Shown here: in pieces, positions 1-6,929 of the stretch | Layout: each line of letters begins with the position of its first letter | Position numbering within the stretch: position 1 is the stretch's first letter | From: Myxococcales bacterium | GTDB taxonomy: Bacteria; Myxococcota; Bradymonadia; UBA7976; UBA1532 | Direction: 5' to 3' | DNA length: 9,126 nt | NCBI GenBank assembly: GCA_020430675.1 | Contig: JAGQJJ010000109.1 | Coordinates: 1-9,126 of the forward strand | Translations under genes and position numbers: made by a program | The notes under the pieces: generated by a model | Told to the model about the DNA's origin: nothing | Database searches by the model: none | Seen by the model: the letters and a program-made list of their open reading frames with translations, nothing else

Positions 1-344
1 GCCAGCGGCGGCGCACCGGTCACCTCGAACTCAACCCCCGCGCGGCCGAGCGGGCGCCGCAGGACGATCGTGGTCGGCCCGAGGGCGCGCGCGCCGATCT
101 TCAGGTCGTCCGCGTGCACGGTGACCTCGACCGCGACCTCGGGCGGCAGGCCCACGACGCGCACGTCGACCCGCGCGACGCCCTGCAAAGGCCGCAGTCC
201 GTCCAGTTCGGGCGGCAGCAGCGCGGTGAGCGCCGGCATCGGCACCGACTCGATCGTGACCCCGGCCCACGGCGGCCGCTCGATGCCGGCCTGCGCCCCC
301 GAAGCCACGAGCAGAACCCCGATGAAGAGCGCAGCGGCGCGCAT
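1..344 (-). CDS. TamB-like translocation/assembly protein, N-terminal part (cut by window edge)
   Basis: Only the first 114 codons lie in the window; the gene continues past the left edge. The start is ATG at 344, sharing one base with the TGA stop of the TamA-like gene (TGATG), and has a good Shine-Dalgarno GGGGAG at 353-358, eight bases upstream. The protein begins with a hydrophobic segment (residues 1-20, ending in AQA followed by G), which could be a signal anchor or a cleavable signal peptide. After it comes a repeat-like pattern, 'LxGLRPLxGxARVDVRVxG...EVAVEVTVHADDLKIGARALG', broken by variable residues, typical of the beta-rich repeats of AsmA/TamB proteins. TamB proteins are periplasm-spanning partners of TamA in outer-membrane protein or lipid transport. 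The assignment rests mainly on this pattern and on overlap with a TamA-like gene. An unrelated exported protein remains possible because the characteristic C-terminal DUF490/TamB domain is out of view. Confidence 0.6.
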   Translation of the reverse strand, partial: MRAAALFIGVLLVASGAQAGIERPPWAGVTIESVPMPALTALLPPELDGLRPLQGVARVDVRVVGLPPEVAVEVTVHADDLKIGARALGPTTIVLRRPLGRAGVEFEVTGAPPL

Positions 345-2251
345 CAGAAGCTCTCCCCGAGCCCGAAGTACAGCGCGTACATGGGCTCGTCATACAGTCC
401 CGGGTCGTTGAGGCGGAAGCCGACGTCCAGGCGGAACAGGCCCACCGGACTGTCGTAGCGCAGACCCGGCCCGGCCGAGTAGTTCCACTCGTCGACCACG
501 TAAGTCAGCTCTTTGTCCTGCACGTCGCCCATGTCGACAAAGCCGACCAGCGAGAAGCCGGCCACCGGGCCGAGGCGCAGCTCGAAGTTGCCCTGCACCA
601 TGGTCTGGCCGCCGATGGGGATGGAGTCGCACGCGCCGCCGTCGTCGGGGCACTCTTCGAGCCGGGGCGACAACCGACGCGAACCCCAGCCGCGCACCGA
701 GCTGGCGCCGCCCAGGTAGAACTTGCGGTCGATCGGCGCGCCCGGCGCGTCGCCATAGCCCACGATCACGCCGGTCATGGCGCGCGCCGCCCATTGCATC
801 CACGAGAGCGCCTGCCAGTAACCACGCAACGTCGCCGTCGCCTGATGATAGTCGAAGTCGCCCTGCAATGCGCCGCCGGCGATGGCATAGGTGAAGCCCA
901 GGATCGTGCCATTGCGCGGCGCGAGCACGTCATCGGCAAGGTAGACGTCAAGCCGCAGCTCGACGAAGCTCAAGAGATACGGGTCGCGAAAGTCGCGGCC
1001 GAGCAGGCTGGCGTTGGCGTCGAAGGCATCGGCGATGGCAAAGAAGTCGACGAAGCGCAGCGTGTGGCTGACCTCGGCGCGCAGATGCCGCGAGAGCCAG
1101 CGCGCGACGCCGATGCGATTGCTCGGCGAGTAGTACTGATAGCCCTCTTCAATGCCCAGATCGAAGCGGGGGTCCAGCGTCCACACCAGATAGTCTTCGA
1201 GCAGCCCCTTCTTGGTGAAGCGCGGGTTCACCGTCACCACGGGGCCGTGCGCTTCGGGATCGAGCAGATCGGGCAGCTCGGCCCAGCCGGCCAGCACGTT
1301 CAGGTCGAGCCGGGTCAGCTCGCCGAAGAGATTGGTATGGGTATAGCCCCCGAGCAGCTGCTGCTCCCAGCGGGTCGCTTCAAACGCGACGCGCCCACCC
1401 AGGCGCAGCGACTGCGGCTCGGCCTCCGAGACCCGCACGCGCAGGGTGACCTTGCCGTCGACCACCTCGGTCACCGGCTGCACCGTGGCCCAGCGAAACA
1501 GGTCCATGCCTTTGATGACCTGCTCGATCTCGCGGACGAGGGCAGGCGAGTACTCCTGCCCGATGGCAAAGCGCACTTCGCGATCGACCTGATCGCCCGG
1601 CACCCCGACCAGCCCCTCGATGTCGATCGCGCCGACCGCGGCGTGCGGCCCCGGCACCAGCGCCACCCGCACGTCGGCAAGCCGGGCGCCTTCATTGACG
1701 TCGGCCGCGCCGCGCACGGTCGCCAGCGGATAGCCCCACACCTCGAGCGCCAGCCGCAGACTGCCCAGGGTGTCATTGAGCGCGCCCACCTCAAATGGCT
1801 CGCCCACGTGCAGCTCGGCCTGCTGCTCGACCAGCGGCCGCGCCGTCGGATCGAGCGTGGTATCGGCCGGCCACTCGAACGTCAGCGTGCGCACCAACGT
1901 CGGTTCGCCTTCGTCGACCGTGATGACCAGATCGACCGCGTCGTCGCCGTCGGGCACGACCTCGATGTCAGTGACCGTCGCCGCGTGATAGCCGTGGGCG
2001 CGATACACCGACTCGATGCGCTGTGCGTCAACCGCGAGCAGGGCCTCGTCGAACCAGAAATCAGGGCTGAGCGGGACCCACGAAGACTCACCCAGGTGCA
2101 GGTGCGCGAGCAGCTCGCCCTTCGAAAATCGGTGCACGCCGTTCAGGGTGACGTCATCGATGAGGCGCGTCTGGCCGAGCAGACGCCGCTCGGGCGGGGG
2201 GCCGCCGCAGCCGACGAACGCGATGGCCAGAAGGACGACAAATGCGCGCAT
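344..2251 (-). CDS. tamA: TamA/BamA-family outer-membrane assembly protein (Omp85) with a predicted lipid anchor
   Basis: This 635-residue Omp85 protein would insert or translocate proteins at the outer membrane. The N-terminus is hydrophobic and ends in a lipobox-like FVGC with Cys at residue 15, suggesting a lipoprotein. Three POTRA-like units follow at roughly 30-115 (including a DEGEP end), 119-200 and 206-277. A C-terminal beta-barrel spans about 285-635. The barrel carries the diagnostic loop-6 motif FYLGGxSSVRGWGSRRLSP (VRGW at 519-522) and ends in an aromatic Phe, as Omp85 beta-signals do. Length fits TamA (about 580-700) better than most BamA proteins, and the overlapping TamB-like gene supports TamA. 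I chose ATG at 2251; an in-frame GTG at 2257 would add two residues, and neither start has a strong Shine-Dalgarno. Odd points are the lipobox and a loop with two Cys (534 and 541). BamA or a patatin-less Omp85 relative is the main alternative. Confidence 0.87.
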   Translation of the reverse strand: MRAFVVLLAIAFVGCGGPPPERRLLGQTRLIDDVTLNGVHRFSKGELLAHLHLGESSWVPLSPDFWFDEALLAVDAQRIESVYRAHGYHAATVTDIEVVPDGDDAVDLVITVDEGEPTLVRTLTFEWPADTTLDPTARPLVEQQAELHVGEPFEVGALNDTLGSLRLALEVWGYPLATVRGAADVNEGARLADVRVALVPGPHAAVGAIDIEGLVGVPGDQVDREVRFAIGQEYSPALVREIEQVIKGMDLFRWATVQPVTEVVDGKVTLRVRVSEAEPQSLRLGGRVAFEATRWEQQLLGGYTHTNLFGELTRLDLNVLAGWAELPDLLDPEAHGPVVTVNPRFTKKGLLEDYLVWTLDPRFDLGIEEGYQYYSPSNRIGVARWLSRHLRAEVSHTLRFVDFFAIADAFDANASLLGRDFRDPYLLSFVELRLDVYLADDVLAPRNGTILGFTYAIAGGALQGDFDYHQATATLRGYWQALSWMQWAARAMTGVIVGYGDAPGAPIDRKFYLGGASSVRGWGSRRLSPRLEECPDDGGACDSIPIGGQTMVQGNFELRLGPVAGFSLVGFVDMGDVQDKELTYVVDEWNYSAGPGLRYDSPVGLFRLDVGFRLNDPGLYDEPMYALYFGLGESF

Positions 2252-2417
2252 GGTCACCGAGGGTTGTCGTGATCTCGGGGCAAGGTAACACGTCGCCGCG
2301 CCACGTCGAGCGTCGAGCGACGCCGCCGAGCGCGTTGCCGCCGAGCCCCCGGACCCAGGCCGCCGCGCCGGTTCTTGCCCGTCCGCGCGCGTCGTGCACC
2401 GAACCGCCCACCTCGCC

Positions 2418-2447
2418 TTGACGATGCGCGCATCGGCTCACTATGTT
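2418..2447 (+). promoter_or_regulatory. Candidate sigma-70 promoter for the 2559 lipoprotein gene
   Basis: TTGACG at 2418-2423 matches five of six -35 consensus bases. It is separated by 18 bases from TATGTT at 2442-2447, which matches four of six -10 bases. Transcription would start near 2454, leaving a leader of about 105 bases. The call is by consensus match only; it stands out because the surrounding DNA is very GC-rich. Confidence 0.4.
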
Positions 2448-2505
2448 GATTGAGGGTTACGGGAATCGCCGGACCTCGAATTTATTGCCAGCAGAGGGCG
2501 GACGC

Positions 2506-2519
2506 GCGGGGCGCCCCGC
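2506..2519. repeat. 14-bp perfect GC palindrome in the leader of the lipoprotein gene
   Basis: GCGGGGCGCCCCGC is its own reverse complement. It lies between the candidate promoter and the start codon, so it could be an operator half-site pair or part of leader structure. In DNA this rich in G and C, chance occurrence is also plausible. Confidence 0.35.
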
Positions 2520-2558
2520 CAGAGAACGACCCGAACCGAGGAGACGCGCGGGGGTATC

Positions 2559-4109
2559 ATGCGAAAAAGAAGATTGCCGGGTATTCGGGCGACCCATATC
2601 GCCTTTATTTCTCTCCCTATTTTCATCACAGCCTGCATCGACGCCACCGACGAGTCGCCCCCTGAGGCGCCGATCGTCGATTCGCAGAGCCAGTCGCTGG
2701 CCACGCTCACCGGCCGCATCCTCGACACCCAGAACATGCCGGTCGCCGACGCCGACGTCATGTTGGCGCTCAACGGCATCGCCGTCGGCGAAGCCACGCT
2801 GACCGCCGGCGATGGCACCTACGCGCTGCCGGTGCACGTGCCGGCGATTCGCGACGCGCTCGCGAAGCGTCAAGAGATCACGCTGCTGGTCTACTCGCCC
2901 TACGAGGACCGCGGCGCCCGCGGCACGTTCAGCGGCGACCGCATCCACCTGCTGCCGGTCACGCTGCGGCAGTTTGTCGACCTTGAAGCCGTCGAGGTCG
3001 GCGGCGAATACGCCGTGCGCACCGCCTATGTGCCGTTGCAGGCCATCGGCTACCAGATCACCGACGAACTGGTGCGGGACGGTGGCGAGCTGACCTGGCG
3101 GCTGCCCGACTCGCCCGCGGGCGACGTCGAGGTCAGCCTGATCATCGCGCCGGGCGCCATCAAGATCGCCGGCGATGAACCGCAGCGCGAGATCACCCTG
3201 ACCATCATCGAGAACGAGAAGGCGCCAATGGCCATCCCCGACGATGGCTACGGCGTGATGTGGACCATTCAGCCGCGCGATATCGTCTTCGATCCGCCGG
3301 CCAAGATGCGTATCAAGGGCGATCGCCTCAACATCCTGGGCCTGGTCGACTCCGAGCCGGGCAACACGTTCGAGCTCTTCGGCGCTTCGCTCGACCGCGG
3401 CTGGCGGCTGTATGGCGACATGCAGATCGTCGAGCTCTCGGGCAATACGGTGGTGCTTGAGAGCCCCGACGGCATCATTCAGCGGGGCGCGTGGGGCCAT
3501 GTGCTCAGCGATCCGGCCTCCGACGCCGGCATGCTGGCGACCTGCCGCAACAAACACAGCGGCCTCGCCGTGGTCTGCGCCATCTTCGCGCCGCGCGGCT
3601 TCGAGCTGTCGGGCCCGCCGCTCAGCCTTTTCGAGACCCAGGTCGCCCGCCGGCAGGCCGACTACAACCCCGTCGACCGGCCGTTCTGGTACACCGACCA
3701 CGAGAACCGCTGCCAGAACTGCACGAATATCGGCCGCCCCGAGGCGCAGATGGCCGTCGGCCTCTCGGTCGGGCTGCCCGAAGAGGACAGCACCGGCGTC
3801 TTTGTGGTGGCGACCGAACTCTGCCAGAGCGAGGTCAACGTGCGCCCGCTCAACGACCGCGACGCGCTCATCCTGAACCGCATCGCCAACTGGTCGCTCC
3901 AGTTCGGCGTCGACGAGGTCGACCCCGGCGACGGTGCAGGCCAGACGCCGCGCACGCAGCTCTGGGAGTCGTTCTGCAACGACGAAGACGCCTGCCCCGC
4001 CTACGACCCCGCCGATCTTGAGATTCACCGTCGGCAGTTCAGCCGCAATCACATCTTCCAGACCTCGAACCTGCACTGCGCGGAAGGCGATCGGCAGGCC
4101 GGTCGCTGA
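2559..4109 (+). CDS. Surface lipoprotein with carboxypeptidase-regulatory-like domain, Cys-rich C-terminal half
   Basis: This 516-residue protein of unknown function has a basic N-terminus (MRKRR), a hydrophobic stretch and a clear lipobox ITAC with Cys at 26, so it should be a lipoprotein. Residues 47-118 look like a carboxypeptidase-regulatory (Ig-like beta-sandwich) domain, with LTGRILDTQNMPVADADV and a DGTYALPV turn. Residues 190-315 resemble the ZU5-like or Rhs-associated beta region, with PGAI, the FDPPAKM strand, GWRLYG and a GAWGH end. The last 190 residues match nothing I recognise and carry eight Cys (329, 340, 385, 388, 422, 473, 479, 507), including a CQNC pair, enough for four disulfides outside the cytoplasm. 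The start ATG has GGGGG four bases upstream and GAGGAG at 2538-2543, which is rather far. A structural or adhesive surface role is likely, but no catalytic motif is seen. Confidence 0.85.
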   Translation: MRKRRLPGIRATHIAFISLPIFITACIDATDESPPEAPIVDSQSQSLATLTGRILDTQNMPVADADVMLALNGIAVGEATLTAGDGTYALPVHVPAIRDALAKRQEITLLVYSPYEDRGARGTFSGDRIHLLPVTLRQFVDLEAVEVGGEYAVRTAYVPLQAIGYQITDELVRDGGELTWRLPDSPAGDVEVSLIIAPGAIKIAGDEPQREITLTIIENEKAPMAIPDDGYGVMWTIQPRDIVFDPPAKMRIKGDRLNILGLVDSEPGNTFELFGASLDRGWRLYGDMQIVELSGNTVVLESPDGIIQRGAWGHVLSDPASDAGMLATCRNKHSGLAVVCAIFAPRGFELSGPPLSLFETQVARRQADYNPVDRPFWYTDHENRCQNCTNIGRPEAQMAVGLSVGLPEEDSTGVFVVATELCQSEVNVRPLNDRDALILNRIANWSLQFGVDEVDPGDGAGQTPRTQLWESFCNDEDACPAYDPADLEIHRRQFSRNHIFQTSNLHCAEGDRQAGR

Positions 4110-4121
4110 TTGCGATCAGCG
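4104..4121 (+). terminator. Hairpin overlapping the stop codon of the lipoprotein gene
   Basis: CGCTGAT and ATCAGCG form a 7-bp perfect stem around the loop TGCG; the TGA stop lies in the left arm. No T-run follows, so it is not a standard intrinsic terminator. It may stabilise the mRNA 3' end or attenuate readthrough into the M81 gene. Confidence 0.3.
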
Positions 4122-4136
4122 GGCGATGCGTCGACG

Positions 4137-4150
4137 ACCCGTCTTCGGGT
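4137..4150 (+). terminator. Small tetraloop hairpin between lipoprotein and M81 genes
   Basis: ACCCG-TCTT-CGGGT forms a perfect 5-bp stem. It sits 28 bases after the upstream stop and 42 before the M81 start codon, with no T-run. It could be a weak terminator, a processing site or leader structure; chance is not excluded. Confidence 0.25.
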
Positions 4151-4192
4151 AGGCTGGCCGCGGTCCCGCTGATGGGTCCCGAGGAGCCCGCC

Positions 4193-5704
4193 ATGTCTCG
4201 CCTTCGCATCGCTTTCGCCCGCATCGCGCAAGAGACCAACGCGCTCTCGCCCGTACCCACCACGCTGGCTGACTTCAAGCGCACGCATTTTCTCGAAGGC
4301 GACGCGCTGCTGCGCGCTTGTGGGCGCTTCGGCACCGAGGCGCCGGGTTTTGCGCGCAACGCCGAGCTGAGCGGCTTTGTGCGCGCGGCGCGCCAGGCGG
4401 GCGAGGTCGCGCCCGTGCCATTGTTCAGCGCGTGGGCCATCCCCGGCGGCCCGCTCGACCGCCCAACGTTCGAGACCCTGCGCGATCGGCTGGTGCGCGA
4501 GCTCGAAGCCGCCGGTCCGCTCGATGGCCTGTTTCTGTCGCTGCATGGCGCGATGGGCGCCGAGGGCACCTTCGACCCGGACGGCGACTTCCTCGCCGCC
4601 GCCCGCTTGGTGATGGGCGATCGGCCCATCGCCGCCACCTTCGACCTGCACGGCCAGCTCACGCCGCGCAAGGTGAACAACGCCAACATCCTGGCCGCGT
4701 ATCGCACCAACCCGCACCGCGACCACGCCCGCGTCGGCCGCCGGGCCGGTGACCTGCTCGTGCGCACCCTGCGCGGCCAGATTCAGCCGGTGGCCGCGTG
4801 GCGCTCGCTGCCGATGCTGCTCGGCGGGGGCTCCACCGTTGACTTCCTGGCGCCGATGCGCGGCATCTTCGCCGAGATGCGCCGCATGGAGCGCGACCCC
4901 CGCGTCCTCTATGCCAGCCTGTTCATGTGCCATCTGTGGAACGACGACCCCGAGCTGGGCTGGAGCGCGCATGTGCTCACCGACGGCGCGCCGCACCTCG
5001 CCGAGCAGCTCGCCGAGCGGCTGGCTGACATGGCGTGGGCGGTCAAGGACCGCCAGCCACCCACCTTCCTGGCGCCGGCCGATGCCATCGCCCAGGCCCG
5101 CGAAGCGCGCCTGGCGCGGCGGACGGGCGTCGTCTGCCTCTCCGATACCAGCGACGTGGTCTCGGCCGGTGCGGTTGGCGAGAGCACCGAGCTGCTGCGC
5201 GCTTTGCTTGAAAATGCTGCTGATTTGCGCACTTATGCAGCCATCAGAGACGCCGAGGTCATCGAGGCGCTCTGGTCGCGGGCCATCGGCGATCGCGTCG
5301 ATGTTGAGGTCGGCGGCAAGCTCGACCCGCAGCGCAATCAGTCGTTGCCGATCACGGGGTTGCTTGAGCGCAAGGACGCCACCGAGGCATTCGGGCGCAC
5401 CGCGGTCGTGGTCATCGACCGCCTGCGACTGGTCATCACCGAGGGCGCGCCGCTTGTGATGAAGCCCGCGTTCTACACGGACCGCGGCCTGCGCATCTGG
5501 GACGCCGATCTGGTCGTGGTGAAGAACTTCTTCCCATTCCTGCTGTACTTTGCGCCCTACAGCCGCAAGAACCTCTTCGTGCGCACCCGCGGCATCACCG
5601 ATTTCGACGCGGCGCATGAGATCCAGTTTGCGGGGCCGATGCACCCGCGCGACGCCGTACATGACTGGCGCCCCGCCGACCGCCGCCGCCGCGCGGCCGG
5701 CTGA
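4193..5704 (+). CDS. M81 family metallopeptidase (MlrC-like)
   Basis: This 503-residue protein matches the M81/MlrC family throughout; the namesake, microcystinase C, is a zinc peptidase acting on linearised microcystin fragments. The N-terminal domain opens with RIAFARIAQETNALSP and TTLADF (family form HETNTF...TTLxDF). It contains LHGAMGAEG with a DPDG follow-on (118-131), and DLHGQLTP (151-158) leading to TNPHRDH (172-178), the conserved Asp/His cluster expected to bind metal. The C-terminal MlrC_C region includes SDTSDVVSAGAVGEST (317-332), VEVGGKLDP and VVVKNFFPF. No signal peptide is seen, so it should be cytosolic. I chose ATG 4193 because GAGGAG at 4181-4186 lies six bases upstream; an in-frame ATG at 4172 lacks a site. 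Two family positions differ: DLHGQ where DLHAN is common, and SAGA in place of a Gly-rich loop. The substrate is unknown; family membership does not imply toxin degradation. Confidence 0.9.
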   Translation: MSRLRIAFARIAQETNALSPVPTTLADFKRTHFLEGDALLRACGRFGTEAPGFARNAELSGFVRAARQAGEVAPVPLFSAWAIPGGPLDRPTFETLRDRLVRELEAAGPLDGLFLSLHGAMGAEGTFDPDGDFLAAARLVMGDRPIAATFDLHGQLTPRKVNNANILAAYRTNPHRDHARVGRRAGDLLVRTLRGQIQPVAAWRSLPMLLGGGSTVDFLAPMRGIFAEMRRMERDPRVLYASLFMCHLWNDDPELGWSAHVLTDGAPHLAEQLAERLADMAWAVKDRQPPTFLAPADAIAQAREARLARRTGVVCLSDTSDVVSAGAVGESTELLRALLENAADLRTYAAIRDAEVIEALWSRAIGDRVDVEVGGKLDPQRNQSLPITGLLERKDATEAFGRTAVVVIDRLRLVITEGAPLVMKPAFYTDRGLRIWDADLVVVKNFFPFLLYFAPYSRKNLFVRTRGITDFDAAHEIQFAGPMHPRDAVHDWRPADRRRRAAG

Positions 5705-5712
5705 GCCATCGC

Positions 5713-5737
5713 GCGGATGGCATCACATGCCATCTGC
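5713..5737 (+). terminator. Strong hairpin in the convergent gap after the M81 gene
   Basis: An 11-bp stem, all Watson-Crick except one G-T, closes on the 3-base loop CAC; its core is GATGGCAT/ATGCCATC. It begins nine bases after the M81 stop at 5704. Only TT follows closely, so it is not a canonical intrinsic terminator. Its position between converging genes fits a transcript-ending or mRNA-protecting structure for either strand. Confidence 0.5.
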
Positions 5738-5740
5738 TTG

Positions 5741-5755
5741 ATGCCATGTCGGCAT
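5741..5755. repeat. Second inverted repeat in the convergent gap
   Basis: ATGCC-ATGTC-GGCAT gives a 5-bp stem, followed on the plus strand by a pyrimidine-rich GCCTTCTTC. ATGCCAT at 5741-5747 repeats the right arm of the preceding hairpin, so the two structures can exchange partners. Confidence 0.35.
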
Positions 5756-5762
5756 GCCTTCT

Positions 5763-6929
5763 TCACGTCACGCGCATGACCTCTTCGATCGACGTCACCC
5801 CGCGCTGCACCAGGTCAAACGCCGCCGTGCGCAGCCCGCGATAGCCGCGGTTCTCCAGGAACTCGCGCAATGCCACCCGGGTGATCGACTCATCCTTGAC
5901 GAAGTCGGTCAGCTCATCGTCGGCCTCGATCAGCTCGAACACGCCCGTGCGACCGCGATAGCCGGTGTGATTGCAGGCGGTGCAGCCCATCGGCGCAAAC
6001 ACGCTCACCGGTTGATCGCCGTCGACGCCGATCAGCCGCCGCAGCTCGGGCGAGAGCGCCATGGGCCGCTTGCATTGTGGGCAGAGCCGCCGCACCAGCC
6101 GCTGGCCGAGCATGCCTTTGAGCGCCGAAGCCACCACATAGCGTTCAAGGCCCATGTCAAACAGGCGCACGAAGGTCTCGATCGCGCTCGCCGTGTGCAG
6201 CGATGACAGCACCAGGTGGCCGGTCAGCGCAGCCTTGAAGGCGATCTCGGCGGTCTCGGCGTCGCGCATCTCACCGACCATGATGACATCGGGGTCCTGC
6301 CGAAGCATCGAGCGCAGGCCGCGGGCGAAGGTAAAGCCGATGCGCGGGTTGGTCTGCGCCTGGGTGATGTCATCGAAGCGATACTCGATGGGATCTTCGA
6401 GCGTCACGATATTGCGCGCCCGGGCGTCGATCTCGCGCAGCACGCCGTACAGCGTTGATGTCTTGCCGCTGCCCGTCGGCCCGCAGACGAGCAGCATGCC
6501 AAACGAGCGCTGCGCAAACGCCTTGAGCTGCGCCGCCACCATGCCGGGCATGCCCAGCGCGTCGAGCATGGCGCCTTCGCGGTCGCTGCGCAGCAGCCGC
6601 AGCACCACCTTCTCGCCGTACTCGGTGGGGAAGGTCGACAGGCGGATGTCGACCTCGCGCTCGCCCACCGCCAGCCGAAAAGCGCCGTCCTGTGGCAGCC
6701 GACGCTCAGCGATGTCGAGGTTGGCCATGATCTTCAGCCGGCTGGCCACCGAGGCGCGGAAGCCTTCGGGGAAGGGCGAGCGCTCGACCAGCACCCCGTC
6801 GATGCGAAAGCGCACGCGCACCTCATCGGCCCGCGGCTCGATATGCACATCGCTCGCGCCCTCGTGCACCGCGCGCGACAAGATGCGGTCGACCAGCGTG
6901 ACCGCGCCCGCCTCTTCGCCTCCGCTCAT
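5763..6929 (-). CDS. Short GspE/PilB-family secretion ATPase lacking the N1 domain
   Basis: This 388-residue AAA-type assembly ATPase would power a type II secretion or type IV pilus-like machine from the cytoplasmic face. It starts directly in the N2 domain, with SDVHIEPR and RVRFRIDGVL. Walker A is GPTGSGKTS (150-158). LEDPIEY follows at 177-183, Walker B/Asp-box DPDVIMVGEMRD at 212-223 and the His-box GHLVLSSLHT at 237-246. Zinc-binding CPQC (283-286) and CTAC (316-319) precede GYRGRTG. Typical GspE/PilB proteins have 500-570 residues; the N1 domain that docks to GspL or the pilus platform is missing. I chose ATG 6929, which overlaps the upstream stop as ATGA and has AGGGG eight bases upstream; the longer frame from 7001 merely overlaps the amidohydrolase. 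No pseudopilin or secretin gene is in view. All catalytic motifs are intact, so it is probably functional. GspE versus PilB cannot be settled. Confidence 0.9.
   Translation of the reverse strand: MSGGEEAGAVTLVDRILSRAVHEGASDVHIEPRADEVRVRFRIDGVLVERSPFPEGFRASVASRLKIMANLDIAERRLPQDGAFRLAVGEREVDIRLSTFPTEYGEKVVLRLLRSDREGAMLDALGMPGMVAAQLKAFAQRSFGMLLVCGPTGSGKTSTLYGVLREIDARARNIVTLEDPIEYRFDDITQAQTNPRIGFTFARGLRSMLRQDPDVIMVGEMRDAETAEIAFKAALTGHLVLSSLHTASAIETFVRLFDMGLERYVVASALKGMLGQRLVRRLCPQCKRPMALSPELRRLIGVDGDQPVSVFAPMGCTACNHTGYRGRTGVFELIEADDELTDFVKDESITRVALREFLENRGYRGLRTAAFDLVQRGVTSIEEVMRVT
6926..6929 (-). promoter_or_regulatory. ATGA stop/start overlap joining amidohydrolase and ATPase genes
   Basis: The TGA of the amidohydrolase (6928-6926) lies within the ATG of the ATPase (6929-6927). 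The preceding AAGGGG within the Lys-tail codons supplies the Shine-Dalgarno. Such overlaps usually mean translational coupling and one transcript. Confidence 0.8.

Larger units (their letters stand above)
2252..2558. other. Divergent intergenic region between the TamA-like gene and the lipoprotein gene
   Basis: About 300 bases separate two divergent genes. The left two thirds (to about 2417) are extremely GC-rich with no convincing gene, RNA or promoter; on the minus strand I found no good -35/-10 pair for the TamA-like gene. The right third holds a candidate rightward promoter, an AT-richer patch at about 2470-2490, a 14-bp palindrome and the ribosome-binding region of the lipoprotein gene. 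Confidence 0.6.

Noticed and set aside
794..2272. 492-codon open frame on the plus strand opposite the TamA-like gene
   Set aside because: It is an antisense shadow; the minus-strand frame has POTRA units, VRGW and a terminal Phe.
2457..4076. 539-codon open frame on the minus strand opposite the lipoprotein gene
   Set aside because: Its composition is an antisense shadow of G/C-ending codons; it lacks domains, and the plus-strand gene has a lipobox and recognisable domains.
4049..5662. 537-codon open frame on the minus strand opposite the M81 gene
   Set aside because: It is antisense to a gene with conserved M81 motifs along its whole length; the translation is low-complexity Arg/Ala/Gly-rich.
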